A stretch of 64,000 nucleotides of DNA from positions 83,468-147,467 of the forward strand of contig CAJJDN010000184.1 in NCBI GenBank assembly GCA_905182985.1. The letters run 5' to 3'. This document shows positions 1 through 12,801 of this stretch, piece after piece. Each line of letters begins with the position of its first letter. Positions within the stretch are counted from its first letter, which is position 1. The translations under genes were made by a program, and so were the position numbers. A model generated the notes under the pieces. The model had not been told where the DNA came from. It worked only from the letters and a program-made list of their open reading frames with translations, and ran no database searches. Source of the DNA: Paramecium sonneborni. Taxonomy: Eukaryota > Ciliophora > Oligohymenophorea > Peniculida > Parameciidae.

Positions 1-2946
1 CTTAGCAAGATGGTTAAACTCCATAAAGTGATTGGAGTAAATAATGTGCTGAATGCTGGCCTTCATTTTTATAAAGTGGATCAACATGTTTTTAATGTTA
101 AAATTGTTAAGCAGGAGCTTGTTCATTGAATACTAGTGGTTAAACTTCATGCACTGCATGCACAAATGGATATTATTCTGATACTAATTAGGTATGTTAA
201 ATTTGTGTTAACAATTGTTTGTAATGTACAGGACCTGCCATTGGAGATTGCTCTAATTGTTTACCTGGATATTTTAAGAATGGTTCTACTTGTTCAGCTT
301 GTACTTCTGATAGTTCCAATTCAACAACTTGTTTAGTTTGTTAAGATGCATCAAATTGTACTACTTGTATCAATGGTTACTATAATTCCAATGGCTAATG
401 CTTAGCTTGTCAATATGGATGCAGTTAGTGTATAGCTCCTGGAAATGTATGTCAAGCCTGTATTACTGGATATTATCTTTAAAATGGAGGTTGTGTTCAA
501 GATGATGCAAATTGCTTATCAACTGATAACAATAAAATTCTTTCATCACTTTAACAAACATAAAGTAATGGTTGTCAAATTTGTAATTATGGTTTCTATT
601 TAACCAGTGGATGGCTTACTTAATCAGCATCCTCATAAATTCAAAACAATGTTTGTATGCAATGCGTTTATCCTCAAAATGCTGTATATTTATCCATTTA
701 TTTCTTTAGTTTGTTTGTAGAGCCAATCCTGTCAATCTTTCAGTCTCTCCAGTCTCAACTACAACTGTGACAGCCCCAAACAATGCTTTATACTTCTCCA
801 AAGGTGCAATTCAACCTAATATATAAAACTTTTCATTACTCACACCTAGATATACCTCACCTACATGTAATTCTGGATATTTCTGGACTAATCAAAGTTG
901 TATGCCTTGCATGTCTATTATCAATGGATTATGTACATCTTGTAGCAATCTTAACTCATGTTCCTCAATCACTTGTAATACTAACTTCTTCCTCATTACT
1001 TTGAATAACAATTAAACGTGCGCTCCTATGCCTACTGGATGCAGTGAACTTAATTACTCAACCACACTTCTAGCACTCTCCTGCACTAAATGCGATTCTG
1101 GATACACACTTGTTGGTAATATCTGTATTGCTATTAATGGATGTTAAACTATTAATCCAAGCAATGGAATCTGTACATAATGTTAAGAAGGTTTTTATTT
1201 CAATTGGGACTTTTATTGGTCTTCATCTGCTTTAACTGCACCAAAAACCAATGCCAATTATTACACAACCTTTAATAAATTCTGCTCAGCTTGTACTGCA
1301 GGTTGCTAAATTTGTCCATCTTTGTATACTTGCACTTAATGTTTACCAGGCTATTTCTGGTATTAATCTACTATTATTGACCGTTCGAAAACAACCTTTG
1401 TTACCTACAGTTCTAGTTCAAATACTAATTATTATGGACAATGTGTGAAATGTCCTAAATATTGCTAGACTTGTTCAACTACTAATACTTGTTCAGCTTG
1501 TTATCCTAATTTCACCCTTGATCCTAACTCAACTGTTGGTGACTGTATGTGTCCTGCTGGATATAATTTAGCAGCTACTGGTTCCACACCTACATGTACA
1601 CAATAAGGAACAGTAACTTAACCATGTCAAATAACTGCTTGTTCTTAATGTAGTTCAGATAATACATAATGCTTAACTTGTTTACCATAATATTTAGGAA
1701 AATCTTACACATTATAAGGTTCAACTTGTGTAACTTGTTCATAAAATTGCAGTTCATGCACATTAATGTCTGGTAGTACAAGTTAAACTACCTGTACGGT
1801 TTGTTAGAATGGTTATTATATGACCTAAAGTTCAAATGATTAACCAGTTTTATGCACAATATGCTCCCAGCCAGGTGCATTACTATGTTAAGGTCCTTTG
1901 GAAAATTCAACATTTACATAAGTAACAGTAATTTAATGTCAAAACAATTATTATTTGTATAATGGTGTATGTGTAAGTGTTCCAAATTTGCCAACTTGCT
2001 ATACAATTTCATCATCAAGTTCAAGCTCTTGCCAATAATGCTTACCAGGATATACATTATATGGTAATACTTGTTAAACATGTGCAACAAGCAACAATCA
2101 ATAATGTTTGACATGTAATGCAAATGGTGATAACTCTGGATTATTATGTACTTCATGTCAACCTGGATATATAATTGATACTTAAAATAATGTTTGTGTT
2201 GCATGTTAGACTGGATGCTTAAAGTGTACTCTAATATCGGCTACAGCATAGAATAATTAAAAGAGTACATAATGTAGTGGTTGTTCAGATGGAAATTACT
2301 TAGACAATACAAGTGGAAACTGTTTTGCATGTCCATTTCGTTGCAAGACTTGTGATTCAAAATATGTAAGCATATTTATAAATAATATAGACTTGCACTA
2401 CATGTTAGGATGGATACTACATGAAATAATCATAAACAACAATAAATAATAAACAATTAACATTTAAACCATGTTATCCATGTTAAGCAAATTGTGCAAC
2501 ATGCACAGGTCCAAATGGTAATGTTTGTTTGACATGTTCAACTGGATATGTTTTATAAAGCGGTGGTTGCGTCAATTTGTTTGCAACAAGTGTAACTCTA
2601 TCACCACCAGAGAATCCAAATATATCAAACACTGCTAATTGTTATCAACTTGATCCAGCAAATGGAGGATGTTAAAATTGTTTAGCTGGATTTTATTTAG
2701 ATTAATAAAAAGTATGTTAAGTATGTGTTTCTCCATACAATAATGTAATTTATGATAATAATAAATTAGTTTGTTTGTGGTCTCAAAGCAGTAAGTCCAA
2801 CCAATCCAGTAAATCCAGGTCCAGGTCCTGGTCCAACTCCAGGTCCAACTCCTACAAATACAACCCTTTAAATTGGTACAAATCCAGTTCCACCAAATTC
2901 ATATTCAATAATATTGGGAATGCTAATAATAATAGTTTTACAATGA
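1..2946 (+). CDS. cysteine-rich (growth-factor-receptor/furin-like repeat) surface protein, 5' partial
   Basis: Reading begins in frame at base 3 and is open to TGA at 2944-2946 with code 6, giving about 955 residues; the N-terminus lies off the left edge. The product is dense in CxxC pairs spaced by 10-20 residues with recurrent G-Y-[YF] motifs, the pattern of growth-factor-receptor-type repeats in ciliate surface proteins. Three introns were placed by GTA...TAG ends and restoration of frame: 684-709 (26 nt), 2366-2390 (25 nt) and 2745-2769 (25 nt). After the last intron comes a Pro/Gly-rich stretch (NPGPGPGPTPGPTPTN) and then a short hydrophobic tail ending IILGMLIIIVLQ. This could be a GPI-attachment signal or a C-terminal anchor, so the protein is probably displayed on the cell surface. 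The ligand is unknown. Domain type and splicing are clear; the biological role is inferred. Confidence 0.85.
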
Positions 2947-3019
2947 GCATTTTTAAATCATAATAATTATATATATTTAAATCAATTTATGTATATTAAG
3001 CTTGTGATCATTTCTATTT

Positions 3020-3500
3020 GAATTGTTATAGCATTCCAATAAACCACTGGTTAGGATTGTACTTAATTGAGTTTTATAGCTACAGGAGCATTAAAATGAG
3101 AATACACATAAAGAATGCCATACAAGTGTATGAAAGGTATATTAAAGAGTCATCTATTTATAGGACATTATTGGGCAAGATAATCATTCTAACCTTGTTA
3201 ATCAATTCAAGGTGGACATTATGCTTGTTTATCTTATTAGGGGACATGTACATTGTATTGTTTACTAGGATGGACAATCCTAAATGGGTAAATATCATAA
3301 TATCATCATTAGGGTTTGTGTAAATATGCCCAATGGTTGTCTAACTACCAATTAATCAAGCTAATTGCGCCTATATACTTAATTCTATTTAAGCAATTCT
3401 TCTAACATATAGTGCCAATTGTAGCAGCATTTGCAAATGTGGATTTCATATGATTTCTAATTGCTGTTTTTAATCTGCGCAACTTTATGCTGTGGGATCT
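3020..3500 (+). pseudogene. possible degenerate cysteine-rich surface-antigen fragment
   Basis: Short cysteine-bearing peptides appear in all three forward frames, for example CTQLSFIATGALK, then ANCAYILNSIQ and CSSICKCGF, with shifts between them and no single frame that keeps the pattern. This looks like a broken copy of a cysteine-periodic surface protein just downstream of an intact one. It could also be chance, because TGA is the only stop and open frames of 100 codons are common. The rest of 2947-3651 holds no other feature I can support. Confidence 0.3.
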
Positions 3501-3651
3501 TTAAAATTTATTTTTGTTTGCTTAAATGTTAATTAACCAATAAAAAATTGGTAATAATTTGCAAACATACCAAATTATTTTGAAATCTATGATCGTAATT
3601 TTGCATTTTATTTTTTGATAATTTCTATTTAAATAAAATTTTATATTTAAA

Positions 3652-5584
3652 TCATTTAAATAAAGTACTATATAAATCGCTAATCTTTAATTCACCGGAT
3701 TTAAATGTCTTTTATAATAATTAGTCACTCCTCATTTTTCTATGCCGAAACGACAACTATAATTTGTATAAATTTAACGAATCGTTCTACTCAGTAATTA
3801 TTTTCTTTGGCTCATTATTGTTTTTTAGAGCTTCTCCATATAGAACCTTTAAATCAGTTAATTGGCTCAAATTTATTATAGTTCTTAACTTAATCTATTT
3901 TGATTTCACTCTTTTTGTGAAATCTTCAGAAGACTACTTGCTGTGAACTCTAGCAGACTAATATTGAATTGCACCACGCTCTATTGGAGTACGTTCTTTT
4001 GATTCTTTTGGTGAATTTAATGGATGCGTATGAGCTGTTCTTTTTATTATTCTGTCTTCTTTAAAGATTTTATCAATTAATTTTTAATTAAAACTAGACA
4101 TCTTTCGTTCTCTTACTGTTTTTATTAATTTCTTTTCCTCTTGTTGTTATTCAGGCTCCTAAGCTTCTAAAATTTCAGTCTATTATTTTAAACTCTCAAA
4201 TGGTTTTATCTAGGAAGGGCTTCGAATAATCAAAGTTGGAGATTCTAATCCATTAGAATAATTTGCCTTATTTTATTGTAAACAAGTAAAATCTCGACCT
4301 ACCATCATTGAAGATGTCATCAACTTTTTTGAATTTCCACTATTCCCTCCACTTATTTTAGTGTAATCTCTTTTTATTATTCCTTTTGGAAATAATTTCG
4401 AAGGAGCTTGTAGAGTGCTCTAACTCTTTCTTAACCAAGGATGACCCAATACTTGATAAGCTGAATATCTTTCATTTGGATCTGGATGCAACATACATTA
4501 AACCAATTCTTTGTATTCTTTACTCAAATTGATATTTGGAAATTAGTATTTTAAATTTAAAATGTTTTATATTGTTTATTCTTATATTGGTCGAGTAAAT
4601 GGTAATGTACCACAAACAAGAGCAAACAATATGACTCCCATCGCCCAAATATCAATAGATGGTCTGATTGATTGAATCTATCCAGATATCACTTCAGGTG
4701 GCATGTAGCTTAAACTTCCCAAATCTATTTTATCAATAATAAAATTTGTTGCCACTGTTGCAATTCCAAAATCTATAATTTTTACTTATTTATCTGTCTT
4801 TGAAGTTAATAAAATGTTTTCTAACTTTAAATCTCTATGAACTAACTTTTAATCATGACAATAACAAATTGCATCAGCTATTTATCGAAATATAACTCGA
4901 GCTTCTTCTTCTGTAAGTTTACCTTTTTCTAATTATTATACTCAATTAAAAATTACATTAAATATAATCTACCAGATCCCCTCCTTCTAAAAATTCCATT
5001 ATTAAAACAACTTGCATGCTAGGTAAAGTATAACAATTTATAATCTTTATAATGTTTTTATGTCTTAAATTTTTCATTACTTCTGCTTCTCGAAAAACCA
5101 AATCTATATCAGCGGCATTCCATAATTTCCCAGAATCGATAATTTTTATTGCAACTTATTCTTGAGTTAGCTTATGTCTACCTAACATTACTTTTCCAAA
5201 ACCTCCCTCACCCAATGTCTTCATTATCTAATACACACTAAATTACGAATAAGCATCAAAATCCCTAGCTAAAGAGTTACTTTATAGAAAATTATTTAAT
5301 TACAATCAGAAACATAAAGCAAAGTTCCATCCTTTAGAAACATTAAATCTTCTTCGAAAATCTCAACTCCCTGTTATGTAAATAATCTAAGTCTATCTAA
5401 TTCTATTGAATAGAAATGTTCAGCCTTCTTTTTAATATCTTTCATACTGATCTGATTATTATTAACCTCATATTACTAGTGAATATTCCATCGTTATAAT
5501 TGCACTATTCAAATCTCCATTCAGGGTAAGCAGCAATTTTTGCTTCCGATTCTCCTCAAAATAATTATCATAAAGGTCTAACAT
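3652..5584 (-). CDS. serine/threonine protein kinase (CAMK/SNF1-like) with N-terminal beta-grasp-like region
   Basis: About 614 residues after removal of introns 5452-5476 (25 nt), 5269-5303 (35 nt) and 4929-4956 (28 nt); the spliced length is a multiple of three. The kinase domain spans roughly residues 100-360: glycine loop GEGGFGKV (105-112), catalytic lysine K127 in VAIK, HRDLKLEN (H220-N227), DFG (242-244) and MPPE in place of the usual APE. All catalytic residues are present, so it should be active. The order of motifs and the GHPWL end of the domain fit the CAMK-like group. Residues 1-95 contain LFTQQGVEIFEEDL followed by KDGTLLYVSDS, reminiscent of the doublecortin/ubiquitin beta-grasp fold (inference). 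The basic, Ser/Gln-rich tail of about 250 residues has no recognised domain. The start was chosen as the first ATG of the restored frame. Confidence 0.88.
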
Positions 5585-6027
5585 ATTTATAATAATAATA
5601 AAAAATTTAAATCATATCAAAATAACAGTATTTACAATATTTTGAGTTAGCCATCTCAAAATTTTCATTTCATTATTGAATTCTACTCCACATATCTTGA
5701 AATATCTATATTTGCAAAAATAAATGTATTTAGATTCATGCAGTCATGAATTTTTAATTTTATTAGTCATTTATCTTTTAGATAAATACTTGTTCCTATG
5801 TTAATTTTGGGGTATCCAATATTTTTATTTAATTATAAGTAATAATGTCATATTTCTCTATCTTATAAATATTATTCTTTTAAAATTTTTAATTTAGAGT
5901 TTTTTTGGTAATTACTTTTACATACAAGCAATGATATTAAAAATAGTAAAGGATCACAAAGAAGATCTTTATATATTATTATAATTTAATCATTTTAATA
6001 TATTTTATATATTTATTTGTATGTATT
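5585..6027. other. intergenic, AT-rich
   Basis: About 440 bases between two genes on the minus strand: 5' flank of the kinase and 3' flank of the flavoprotein. No coherent frame and no recognisable element beyond A/T runs. Confidence 0.5.
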
Positions 6028-7562
6028 TCAATGTGCTTCTTTCTTGCCAGGTAAAAACTTAGCCAAAAATCCATGATCATTACTTTCCCCTTCTGGCAAT
6101 TTAAAACTCTTCTTAATTTTATAATAAGGAGGTCCCCAATTCTTTTCCAGATAGATGTCTATGAATGCTTTCTTAAAGTTCTTGCACCAATTATAATATC
6201 TAGGTAATTAATTAATTAAAAGTTTTACCTTAGAGCTGCCAAAAAGCCTCCATTTGAGAAATAAAGATTATGCCATGCATTCTCATTATTATATTTGTGG
6301 CACAAGAATGTTAGTGTATTTTATCCTAGCAAAATTGGTACTTTACTATAGCCATCATATTCTGCATTTAGTGATTTACCTGCAATATTTCTTTCTATAT
6401 TATTTCTAACAACGTGAAGTTAATGGAATCCTGCCCAGAAACAATTAGTTGTAGGAACATCATTCACATCACCAAGACCAAATATATTCTTATATTTATT
6501 ATGCTATAATGTTTTGATATTAACATCTAATAATCCCTTTTAAGTAGTAAGGCCAGCCTTCACTAATTAATCATGAGGTTTAGTTGGAGCTACTGCATAT
6601 AAATGATTAAATGGTCTTGTTTATCTGCTACCAGTTTTAACATCTTCAAAAGTTGCTGTGTTTTACTATTTATTAACCTCGACCAATTTCAAACCATATT
6701 CAACATTAATGTTTCTACGTTTAATCTCTTCTTTGAAGAATTAATCACCTGAATCATTGTATTAAACAAATCTCTCATTTGGTTAAATAATTGTGAGTCT
6801 TTTAATTGGTGATTAACGACCATTTGCTGTTTACCATTCCCAAATGCGTTAACTCAATAAGAAATTATATGACTCTACTTCTCCACTAAATGGGAATTAA
6901 GGAATGCAGAAATATGCTTCACCATGATTGAAATTATAATGCCATCTTGTATATTTATGATTAGATGAACGCCAACTTGGATGATCAAGATTTGTAAATA
7001 CTGGTGAATCAAAATCTTACCAAGCATCTTCAAATCCTTTAATTGAATCATAATTAACTTATTAACCTAACAAAATGTTAACATATATATAATACCCATA
7101 GCGACAACTAATTGACCATAACCAATCCTTCTACCGTTTCTTAAAATTATAGCATTCTCTTCAGGTAATATTGTTTGGCATCCCACTTAATCTGAATGAG
7201 CTGTGAACATATTAAGTGACAATTTGGCATTTAACAAGAAATCTGTTTTCGCTGTCTTCTATTATTCATAAATCTATCTAATTGGTGTTATTTAATTGAT
7301 ATTCTAATCCAATACAACCATAGTCTTGTATTTTCCATGTGAAACCTAATATATTATCTAAATATCCTAATACCTTATCAAGTTGTCTGCTCAAAACACC
7401 TCCTAAATTGCACCCAATAATTACAACATCATAATGATCAAGATCTTTCTTAGTGGGCTTACGCTTATTAAACACACCTGCAAAATAACGAGGTGTTAGC
7501 GAATGCCTCAATTGCATTCCAGATATTAGCATTTTTAAATTAATCAAATAATATACATTCAA
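6028..7562 (-). CDS. FAD-dependent oxidoreductase related to sulfide:quinone oxidoreductase, probably mitochondrial
   Basis: About 482 residues after splicing introns 7346-7373 (28 nt), 7067-7095 (29 nt) and 6200-6228 (29 nt). The first residues are basic and lack acidic residues (LISGMQLRHSLTPRYF), fitting a mitochondrial presequence; the start could equally be Met11 at 7532. An FAD-binding beta-alpha-beta follows: DVVIIGCNLGG, with glycines 50, 54 and 55. The second flavin motif NIFGLGDVNDVPTT lies near residue 345, preceded by LYAVAPTKPHDQL, which matches the SQR pattern LHVTPP... . The C-terminal region resembles the SQR quinone/membrane end. The positions where SQRs carry their redox cysteines appear as FPFSGE, GDVND and YSKVP, without Cys. 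It may therefore be a non-sulfide-oxidising relative or a structural subunit. Fold assignment is strong; substrate unknown. Confidence 0.82.
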
Positions 7563-7859
7563 CTTTCATATACTAAGGTATTTCGAACACTCATTTTTTA
7601 ATTATTATGTATATATATTCACATAAAAATAAATCTAGAACTATTTCTATACAAATACAAAAATACACAAAAATAATTATTATAAACTAGAATATTAAAT
7701 TAATTATATGATTTAAGCAATCTCAAATTTTTATTCTAAACTCTTTAAATACTTATTTTATAAATCCTACTTTATTTAGTCTATATTTTAATATAATCTA
7801 AAAACTAACATGTACATATGATAGAAAGTTGAAAATTTGTAATTTTTTTCTCAAAATAA

Positions 7860-9519
7860 ATGAAATTCAAGCTTTAATCAAATAGATTGAAAATCTAGAT
7901 AATGAAAATTCTGACGTATAGAATTACTTGAAACAATATAAAATATTAATTTAGATTTGAAAAAATAATAAAACAGCAAAATAAACAATATTTGAAAGGA
8001 AACCTAATTAGAAATTAATAAATATTAATATTTAGATATGTTAGATTTAATTTAGATTGCTAGTCAAATTAGGAACAACTTATCTGGATAAATTCTTATA
8101 GCAATTCTTTGAAGCAATAAAATGTAATAATGTATCAACTTTTTCCTTAACTTGTCAATAAAGTAATTTTTTTTTTTTTATTAATAACAATGTTAGAGAT
8201 AAATTATTGATCAAATGCAAATGAATTTAGATTACCAACAGCCTAAATTACAATTAATAACTTACCCTTTACTATTTTTCACATATTTTGCCTCAATATT
8301 ATTTCAACTACATTTTAAATTATGCTGATAAAGAAAAAAAAACTCTATTAAAATCAACAATAGTTTTTTTCATAAAATTTAAATAATAATCAAATGATTT
8401 GCTATAGATCTAATCCAAAACAAGAATTTATAGAAAAGGTAATTGTTTCTGGGATATTTATAATCGTAAAAATAAGTTAATGATTTTTTAATCTAACAAT
8501 GAAGGAAACCCAATATTTAGGTATCCTTCATCAAGCTGGAAAGAATTTATTTTTTGATTCAATCATAATTAATTTTACCCTAAAAAAGAAAAAAAAGAAA
8601 ATCATTAAAAAAGAGGATTAATTTATTAATAATAAGATATAATTTAAATCAATAAAAACTTTTTTTCTGTGGGTAGTTTTGATCTTCAAATAAACGCTAA
8701 TTTGATAGATGGATAATCATTATTGGGTTATGATTTCTAATGGGATAACTTTGATGCTTAAGAGTTTTCTTATTATCAATTTGGGAAAGTGAAGGCAAAC
8801 AATAAAGAATGTGAAATATTTTTATTTTTGAAAATATTTATGAGCATGTTAAAATTTTTAATTTCTATAAAAACAATTTCTAGTTATTATTAAATTCAAA
8901 TGATAAATTTTTGATTTTGGTTTCTAAAAAAAATTAATTCATTTCTAAAATTTAATAAAATTGCTTGAAACTTTATATTCTATTCGTATTGCAAAAAAGG
9001 ATCTAATTCTATGTAGATTGTCGATTATATAATAAAATTTATCTATATGATAAACTGTTATTCTAATATTTTAATATATGGATGAAAAAAGGCCTTAATT
9101 AATATTTAAGTTGAAAAGAATACTAAAGTAGAGAATTTGAATTGGAGCATAAAATCATAATCTCTGATAAACATCCTGGTGTTTATATTCAAAAACAAAT
9201 TTCCTTATGTTCATGGCTGGGCAAATAAATCAAAATTAAAATTGGACTTCAGAAATAGAATTCAAAATAAAGAAAGAATGTAAAAATCCTTAATTATAAC
9301 TAGATATAAGGAAATAGAATTAAGTGAATATTTCTATGAATTTAGAATAGCAGAAAAATTATTTGTAGATTAATTGAGACCTAAATTTTTTTATCTGCAT
9401 TTTATTTAAACTTTCTATATTTACTAACTTATATCATAATTATATATTAATACTATAATAAGCTAATATTTCATTATTTTTGGATTTAATCCAATCTAAT
9501 AAATGCAAATTTGAGAAGG
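7860..9519 (+). pseudogene. unidentified decayed gene, several frameshifts and stops
   Basis: Successive same-strand frames look translated but are broken. One from 7862 reads EIQALIKQIENLDNEN and stops near 7955. A second from about 8441 reads NCFWDIYNRKNKL and is cut by TGA near 8559, but continues in the same frame through SVGSFDLQINANLIDG near 8665. A one-base shift in a T-run near 8825 leads to ENIYEHVKIFNF and LLLNSNDKFLILVSKK up to about 9113. Another frame, 9090-9511, reads KNKFPYVHGWANKSK and ends in hydrophobic segments. Collinear fragments on one strand suggest one ancestral gene of more than 500 codons. I do not recognise the family. The leader 7563-7859 shows nothing. Confidence 0.5.
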
Positions 9520-10286
9520 AAAATTAAATTTAGTAAACACACAATAATTGAAACTTCATCTCTAATTACCTTAAACTCACCAAAAGTTTAAGATAATAAT
9601 AAACTTTTTAGGAAATTTCACAATTTAAAAATGCAGCTTCCAATTTCTATATTTTAATTATTATTCTTCTTTTGAAATATTATTTAAACAATAATTTAAA
9701 ACCTTGGCATTTTGAATGAACTTTAATGATAGTAAGACATTACTGCTATAGAAATTGAAATATTAATTTCTTTAAATTTAGTGAATAAACTCCTCAGTTG
9801 AATTAAAAAACAAAAATCTTCTCTTTTTTATTTATTTATATAAATGATAGTTAATGTTAGATAAATCGCAAATATTCGATTTATTTGAGATGTTAATTAA
9901 TTAGTTAACAAATTTTTTTTAAAAGTCCTTAAAATTTTGTTTGGTTTAATAGCACTCTTTTTTTTTTCCTTGACTTTTTAAGAATAAGATATAGTTTACT
10001 TACTAAGAAAATTTTTTTGTTATTTGTTCATAAAAAAAAAAGGAAATTTAAATACAGTTTTGATATTTCTAAAATCTTGACAACTTAATTCAAAAAACTT
10101 ATGGTGTCATGAAGAGATAGAATGATGAAAATGCTACTTAAAATTGCAAAACTACCATTACTCTAGATAATTCTAAAGATATTTAAGAATAAAAGCAGTT
10201 AAATAAAAAGGTTGATTGATTAAGTCTGCATGAATCTTTATCAATATTGTTAATTTATGTATAAAGAAAAAATGTCTTATAATATA
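9520..10286. other. no gene recognised; scattered coding-like scraps
   Basis: AT-rich sequence with A/T homopolymers. One plus-strand scrap near 10108-10220 reads ATQNCKTTITLDNSKD before a TGA and could be a remnant, but nothing connects to it. Confidence 0.4.
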
Positions 10287-10499
10287 TCAAACTTTAGCTT
10301 TTTAGATTCTTTTGGCTAATGCGCATTTATATTTTAAAAGATTTCTATAAGAAAGACTGTCACTTTGAGTTTCGATGACTAAAAAATTTAGTCGTTATGG
10401 ACAGATCTCTGTCTTCTTAACTGTTTAAGCTTCTTCAGATATTTCTAATTCATCACTCCATTTTGTAATTGATCCATCTTTATTGCAATTTGAATTCAT
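10287..10499 (-). CDS. small ORF of about 70 aa, possible gene fragment
   Basis: An uninterrupted code-6 frame starts at an ATG at 10499 and ends with TGA at 10287-10289. Its composition is protein-like, with balanced charged residues and few A/T-run artefacts: it begins MNSNCNKDGSITKWSDE and later has EISEEAQTVKKTEICP. The frame also stays open about 25 codons upstream of the ATG. I recognise no family. It may be the end of a decayed gene rather than a functional one, since it lies between relic sequence and the EF-hand gene. Confidence 0.35.
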
Positions 10500-10933
10500 T
10501 TGTTTGGTTAATTGACAAAAAAGGCTTGAGTTAGGAAAATTTTTATTAAATAAATAAATAAAAGAGATTTAAAAATCAATCAGTTTAAATATGAAAATAT
10601 TGAAAATATTGAAAAAACCAAAAAAAGATTGATGGCATAAAAGAAAATCCAATGATGTTTGTAAATACAAATGAATATTTTCTAGGAATGTTAACCACCA
10701 GAAATAATTAAAACGGATTTATAAAATTAAAAAAATATCCCGCTAATTGTTCTTTTAATGAATTATGAATAATTAAAAAATATGTTTTAAACATATCAGA
10801 AAACTTGAATTAAATGAATGAAATTATTACATATATGTTAATGTTTAAAAGTCTTCTTATTTAACTAATTAATCAAAATTTAGATTGACTTAAGAAATAT
10901 GGAATTATTGAGAAAATAATAAAACAATCAATA

Positions 10934-12496
10934 TCAAAATTCAGCCCCACAAAATAAGCATAGCAAATCCGAATGAGGGTGTCCTTTTGTAATGATATCC
11001 TTTAAGCAATGAAAATCTATTTCTTTATCATATGGGATATTGACAGAGTCAAAAATTACTCTAGTAAAAAATTCTGATATATCATTTAGAAAATTGAAAT
11101 CTTATGTTTTGACTATCTTACTCATAGTTTAAAGACTTAATTTTTAAACTTCTGGATAAGAGAGTTTACCATTTCTATCCATATCTGCTATTTTTATAAA
11201 CAGATCAATCCGTTCTTCTTTTGTTTTGGCCTAAACTGAACTCATCAGAAATAAAAATTGTTGCCAATCCAAAAATCCAGAACATCTAGAATCTATTATA
11301 TTGAATATTCCTTTAGCCATATATTCAGATTATTCTTATATGTTTTCAATTCCTTATCTATAAAACTCATATGAGATTCCTTTAGTTAACTTGCTTTTGT
11401 TTTTTTTTTATGTTATAGCAGTTAATAATTGAAGTACTTTAAAAAATGAATAAAAAGCATATAATTAAGCTCGATTTAGCTTATATTTTGTTTAAATTTC
11501 AGGTATATTCATTTCAGTAAGCAAAGGAATGCTTTCCAACCAATTTTATTCATCAGAAAAGTGATTCCTTGGTTAAAATTTATTTTTCAATTATTCTTTT
11601 TCTAAAATTAATTATAAAGGATGACTTATTCTTTATGAAAGAGTCTTAGATTCAAATGCTCTGCTTTTTGGAGTAGGATATTAAATTTGATCATAAAATT
11701 TAATAATTTTTTCAACATCATCCGTTTTTTACGATAATTAACTATGCATATTTTCTATATATGTTTGCAATTCCTCTTCACATTTCTACATGTTTTCAAT
11801 AAAGTACTTCTCTTGTTTATTCATTTTAATTCTGCTTGTGAAGGCTAAGCTTTATTTCTAGCTTTTTGGTGAAAGAAAGGGTCTCGAAGATTAAACACTT
11901 GTAGTTCTTGTGTAATTATCATAAACTGATTGTAAATTTCTCATTTCTTTTGTTAAAAATAGGCCTCTATGTGTTGTTGGAGGTGATTTTGGTACTTCCT
12001 AATGAACAGATATGAGAGAAAGACAGGATTTTAGTTTTCCAATAGGTAGTTATAGTAATTCATCATTAGAATGATAGCTTTGAGCTGCTCCTCTATCAAT
12101 TTTATTAATTTATTTTAAATAGTGATCGAATGGTCTTACAAATAACCAAAATAAATTCGATCTTGTACTGAATAGATATGATTTACATGACTTTGAATAG
12201 TATTTTATTTAGTTGCCATATATATCATAAAAAAAAATATTCTTATTTAAGATATCCCTTTATTTTAGAAAGTCATGTAATTCTTTTTTTATAAGTGAAT
12301 CTATTTTATATTTGTTCAATTCTTTAATGTTAATTTAAATGTTTAAAGGAGTGATTTTCTAATCTGTTAAAATGTCATCAACATATATCGCTAAAATCTT
12401 TTCTTTTTGAATAGGGATTTCTTCATTTTCAACAAAACCCCATTTTGATTATCTCTATTAAATCTTTGAATTTCCTGCAATCATTAATCGTGCCAT
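10934..12496 (-). CDS. EF-hand calcium-binding protein, 520 aa
   Basis: A single intronless frame of 521 codons including TGA, with the first ATG shortly after an upstream in-frame TGA. The N-terminal 250 residues have no domain I know. Residues 170-260 are polar with a predicted helical stretch (NKQEKYFIENMQKCEEE). The C-terminal third holds paired EF-hands. The first loop, about residues 402-413 (DSRCSGFLDWQQ), lacks the usual Glu at position 12 and is probably weak. The second, 438-449 (DMDRNGKLSYPE), has D1, D3, N5, S9 and E12 and should bind calcium. The end carries a cysteine pair, CLFCGAEF. A calcium-sensing role is likely; the partner is unknown. It is convergently placed relative to no close neighbour: the next gene upstream starts on the other strand. 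Confidence 0.85.
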
Positions 12497-12801
12497 TATT
12501 AATATTTTATATTGATAAATAAGAATCAACAGAGTATCAGGAATCTAAATAAATAAAATTTGTTATCAGTAATTCATTTTTCATATAATTAAGAAATGTG
12601 TGTAAATGATTACATATTAATAAAAATATTAATTATTTCATTGGATTTCCATCTATGGATCTTCATTAGTCTACCAACCTGTTAAATCAGCCATAGACTG
12701 AAAATGAGTTATGATCTAATTGTTTTAAGTATTTTGGTTTTATTTTTAATCAAAAAAATTAGTCAATAATTGCTTTCTTTTCATTCTTGCAAAAGGATAC
12801 C

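Noticed and set aside
136..3946. ATG-to-TAA/TAG ORFs of 60-100 codons
   Set aside because: They exist only if TAA and TAG are stops. The real frame uses both as glutamine, and these are mostly shadows in other frames.
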